DNA of 6,028 bases, taken from Candidatus Azambacteria bacterium. GTDB taxonomy: Bacteria; Patescibacteriota; Minisyncoccia; GWC2-36-17; WO2-46-25. This document shows, piece after piece, positions 5,468-6,028 of the stretch. The stretch lies in the NCBI GenBank assembly GCA_024654415.1, contig JANLHQ010000022.1:1-6028 (forward strand), given 5' to 3'. The position numbers and the translations under genes are program-made. Numbering within the stretch: the first letter of the stretch is position 1; each line of letters opens with the position of its first letter. Under the pieces are notes generated by a model, which made no database searches, had not been told where the DNA came from, and saw only the letters and a program-made list of their open reading frames with translations.

Positions 5468-5477
5468 GCAACGTTGC
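5468..5477. repeat. 10-bp palindrome at the 5' end of tRNA-Gln (copy 1 of 2)
   Basis: GCAACGTTGC is self-complementary and occurs again at 5542-5551. The two copies overlap the two ends of the tRNA gene. Together they lengthen the acceptor helix by seven base pairs (5468-5474 with 5545-5551), pairing the discriminator base in the precursor RNA. Confidence 0.65.
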
Positions 5478-5545
5478 GGGATCATCTAGCGGTAGGATGC
5501 AGCTCTCTGAAAGCTGTCACCTTGGTTCGAATCCAAGTCCCGCAA
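5475..5545 (+). tRNA. tRNA-Gln (anticodon CTG), CCA not encoded
   Basis: The cloverleaf is complete. Acceptor TGCGGGA (5475-5481) pairs with TCCCGCA (5538-5544), D-stem ATCT with GGAT (one G-T pair), anticodon stem CAGCT with AGCTG around CTCTGAA, and T-stem CTTGG with CCAAG around TTCGAAT. Anticodon CTG (5507-5509) reads the Gln codon CAG. The weak first pair U1-A72 fits glutamine tRNAs. The discriminator is A5545, followed by CGTTG, so CCA must be added enzymatically, unlike in tRNA-Thr of this window. TACAAT at 5438-5443 is a possible -10 box, without a good -35. A T-arm-less copy lies 123 bp upstream. Confidence 0.95.
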
Positions 5546-5551
5546 CGTTGC
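5542..5551. repeat. 10-bp palindrome at the 3' end of tRNA-Gln (copy 2 of 2)
   Basis: This is identical to GCAACGTTGC at 5468-5477. It covers the end of the acceptor stem, the discriminator and six flanking bases. The copies could reflect selection for a precursor hairpin, or a duplication at the ends of the tRNA during rearrangement of the locus. Confidence 0.65.
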
Positions 5552-5568
5552 TCGAAAACATTTTAGCA

Positions 5569-5588
5569 AGTATCTAACGAGGTGGGCG
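5569..5588. repeat. Right arm of the inverted repeat around tRNA-Gln
   Basis: AGTATCTAACGAGGTGGGCG is the near-complement of 5401-5420, with mismatches at the outermost base and at two inner positions (5580, 5583). The following GAGTCCTGAGCGCAGTAGAA (5588-5607) has no counterpart at the left arm. Confidence 0.6.
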
Positions 5589-5612
5589 AGTCCTGAGCGC
5601 AGTAGAAAGAAG

Positions 5613-5629
5613 ATATTATTAAATAATAT
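5613..5629. repeat. 8-bp AT-only inverted repeat before the last gene
   Basis: ATATTATT-A-AATAATAT ends 4 bp before the ATG at 5634. It includes TATTAT (5614-5619), a possible -10 box, but no clear -35 lies 16-18 bp upstream. It could be a promoter with an overlapping operator, or low-complexity AT-rich DNA. Confidence 0.3.
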
Positions 5630-5633
5630 TAAT

Positions 5634-6014
5634 ATGTCTAGAGAATTAGAAGAAGAACCAAAAAACTCAGAGCTAAGCGATTTTTATCGCTTTGTTATTA
5701 CAAATCTTCCAGAGGGTTTAAGGGGTTCAGAAAATGCTTACCCAATAAAAATTGGTGATCATGAGCTGGAGGCTGTAATATTTGAACCAGAAGAAGAAAT
5801 AGTTCGCATAGGGCTTTTCACGCAAGGAGGAAAGTATGCCAGAAAGACGCTAGAGATTAGCGAAGCCGGTGAGGTGACTGAAGACACGCGTGGCGTTATA
5901 CCAGACTTTGATCTTACAGAAAACGAACCAGATTTTGAGATGCTTTCCAATGAAGACATAGCATCTTCGGTAGTGCATCAGATAAAGAATTTTAAGCGTC
6001 CTGACGTAAATTAA
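5634..6014 (+). CDS. Acidic hypothetical protein (126 aa)
   Basis: I do not recognise this gene. The product is soluble-looking and strongly acidic, with a Glu-rich N-terminus (SRELEEEPKNSELSDF) and many Glu/Asp residues elsewhere. Short alternating hydrophobic stretches such as HELEAVIFEPEEEIVRIGLF (48-67) suggest beta strands, and ASSVVHQIKNF (109-119) could be a closing helix. There is no signal peptide, membrane segment or cysteine. The gene is complete, with ATG at 5634 and TAA at 6012-6014. No SD precedes it; an 8-bp AT inverted repeat and possible -10 lie just upstream. It follows the rearranged tRNA-Gln region and so might be accessory. Consistent coding-like composition over 126 codons and a normal start support a real gene; its function is unknown. 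Confidence 0.65.
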   Translation: MSRELEEEPKNSELSDFYRFVITNLPEGLRGSENAYPIKIGDHELEAVIFEPEEEIVRIGLFTQGGKYARKTLEISEAGEVTEDTRGVIPDFDLTENEPDFEMLSNEDIASSVVHQIKNFKRPDVN

Positions 6015-6028
6015 GTTTTCGACAAAAC

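Noticed and set aside
5309..5566. An 85-codon open frame with an internal repeat (LRDHLAVGCSSLKAVTL twice)
   Set aside because: It reads through the two tRNA-Gln copies; the protein repeat is only the tRNA duplication translated. It is not a gene.
1..6028. CRISPR array, insertion sequence or toxin-antitoxin pair
   Set aside because: I saw no regularly spaced repeats, no transposase or integrase motif, and no toxin or antitoxin family signature.

Overview
The window is compact, all-plus-strand bacterial DNA with short intergenic gaps, few Shine-Dalgarno (SD) sequences and small proteins. The gene set (class IV aminotransferase, DgkA plus PAP2 phosphatase, prfB-ftsE-ftsX) and the style suggest a streamlined Gram-positive-like or Patescibacteria/CPR genome. 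That is inference, since there is no rRNA or other marker to place it. UGA is a stop codon here: it ends two genes and is the in-frame stop of the prfB frameshift. This argues against CPR lineages that read UGA as glycine.

Layout. 1-645 is the 3' part of a PLP class IV aminotransferase cut by the window edge. 646-696 holds a perfect inverted repeat and a good sigma70-type promoter whose predicted +1 is the A of the next ATG. 697-1886 is a likely operon: a 56-residue membrane peptide, a DgkA-family lipid kinase and a PAP2 phosphatase overlapping it by 4 bp. The last two fit undecaprenyl-phosphate lipid carrier recycling. 1897-1918 is the 5' end of a tRNA gene that stops in the D-loop. It is followed by a cassette with its own promoter and an HNH endonuclease ORF whose last codons and stop lie inside the next gene, tRNA-Thr(CGT), at 2421-2495. 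prfB begins one base after the encoded CCA of that tRNA and carries the classic CTT-TGA-C +1 programmed frameshift. ftsE and ftsX follow and encode the cell-division ABC complex; an intrinsic terminator closes the unit at 5318-5352.

5351-5633 is a rearranged tRNA-Gln(CTG) locus. It has a defective T-arm-less copy sharing 47 identical bases with the intact gene, an imperfect inverted repeat around the intact gene, and a 10-bp palindrome on each side of it. The window ends with an acidic protein of unknown function (5634-6014).

The parts most worth a second look are the HNH/tRNA/prfB stack at 1897-2566, where genes overlap or abut with almost no spacing and RF2 mRNA may get its 5' end from tRNA processing; the duplicated tRNA-Gln locus; and two promoters placed identically for leaderless mRNAs. 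I see no CRISPR array, complete insertion sequence or defence operon. None of these observations amounts to a proven new system.
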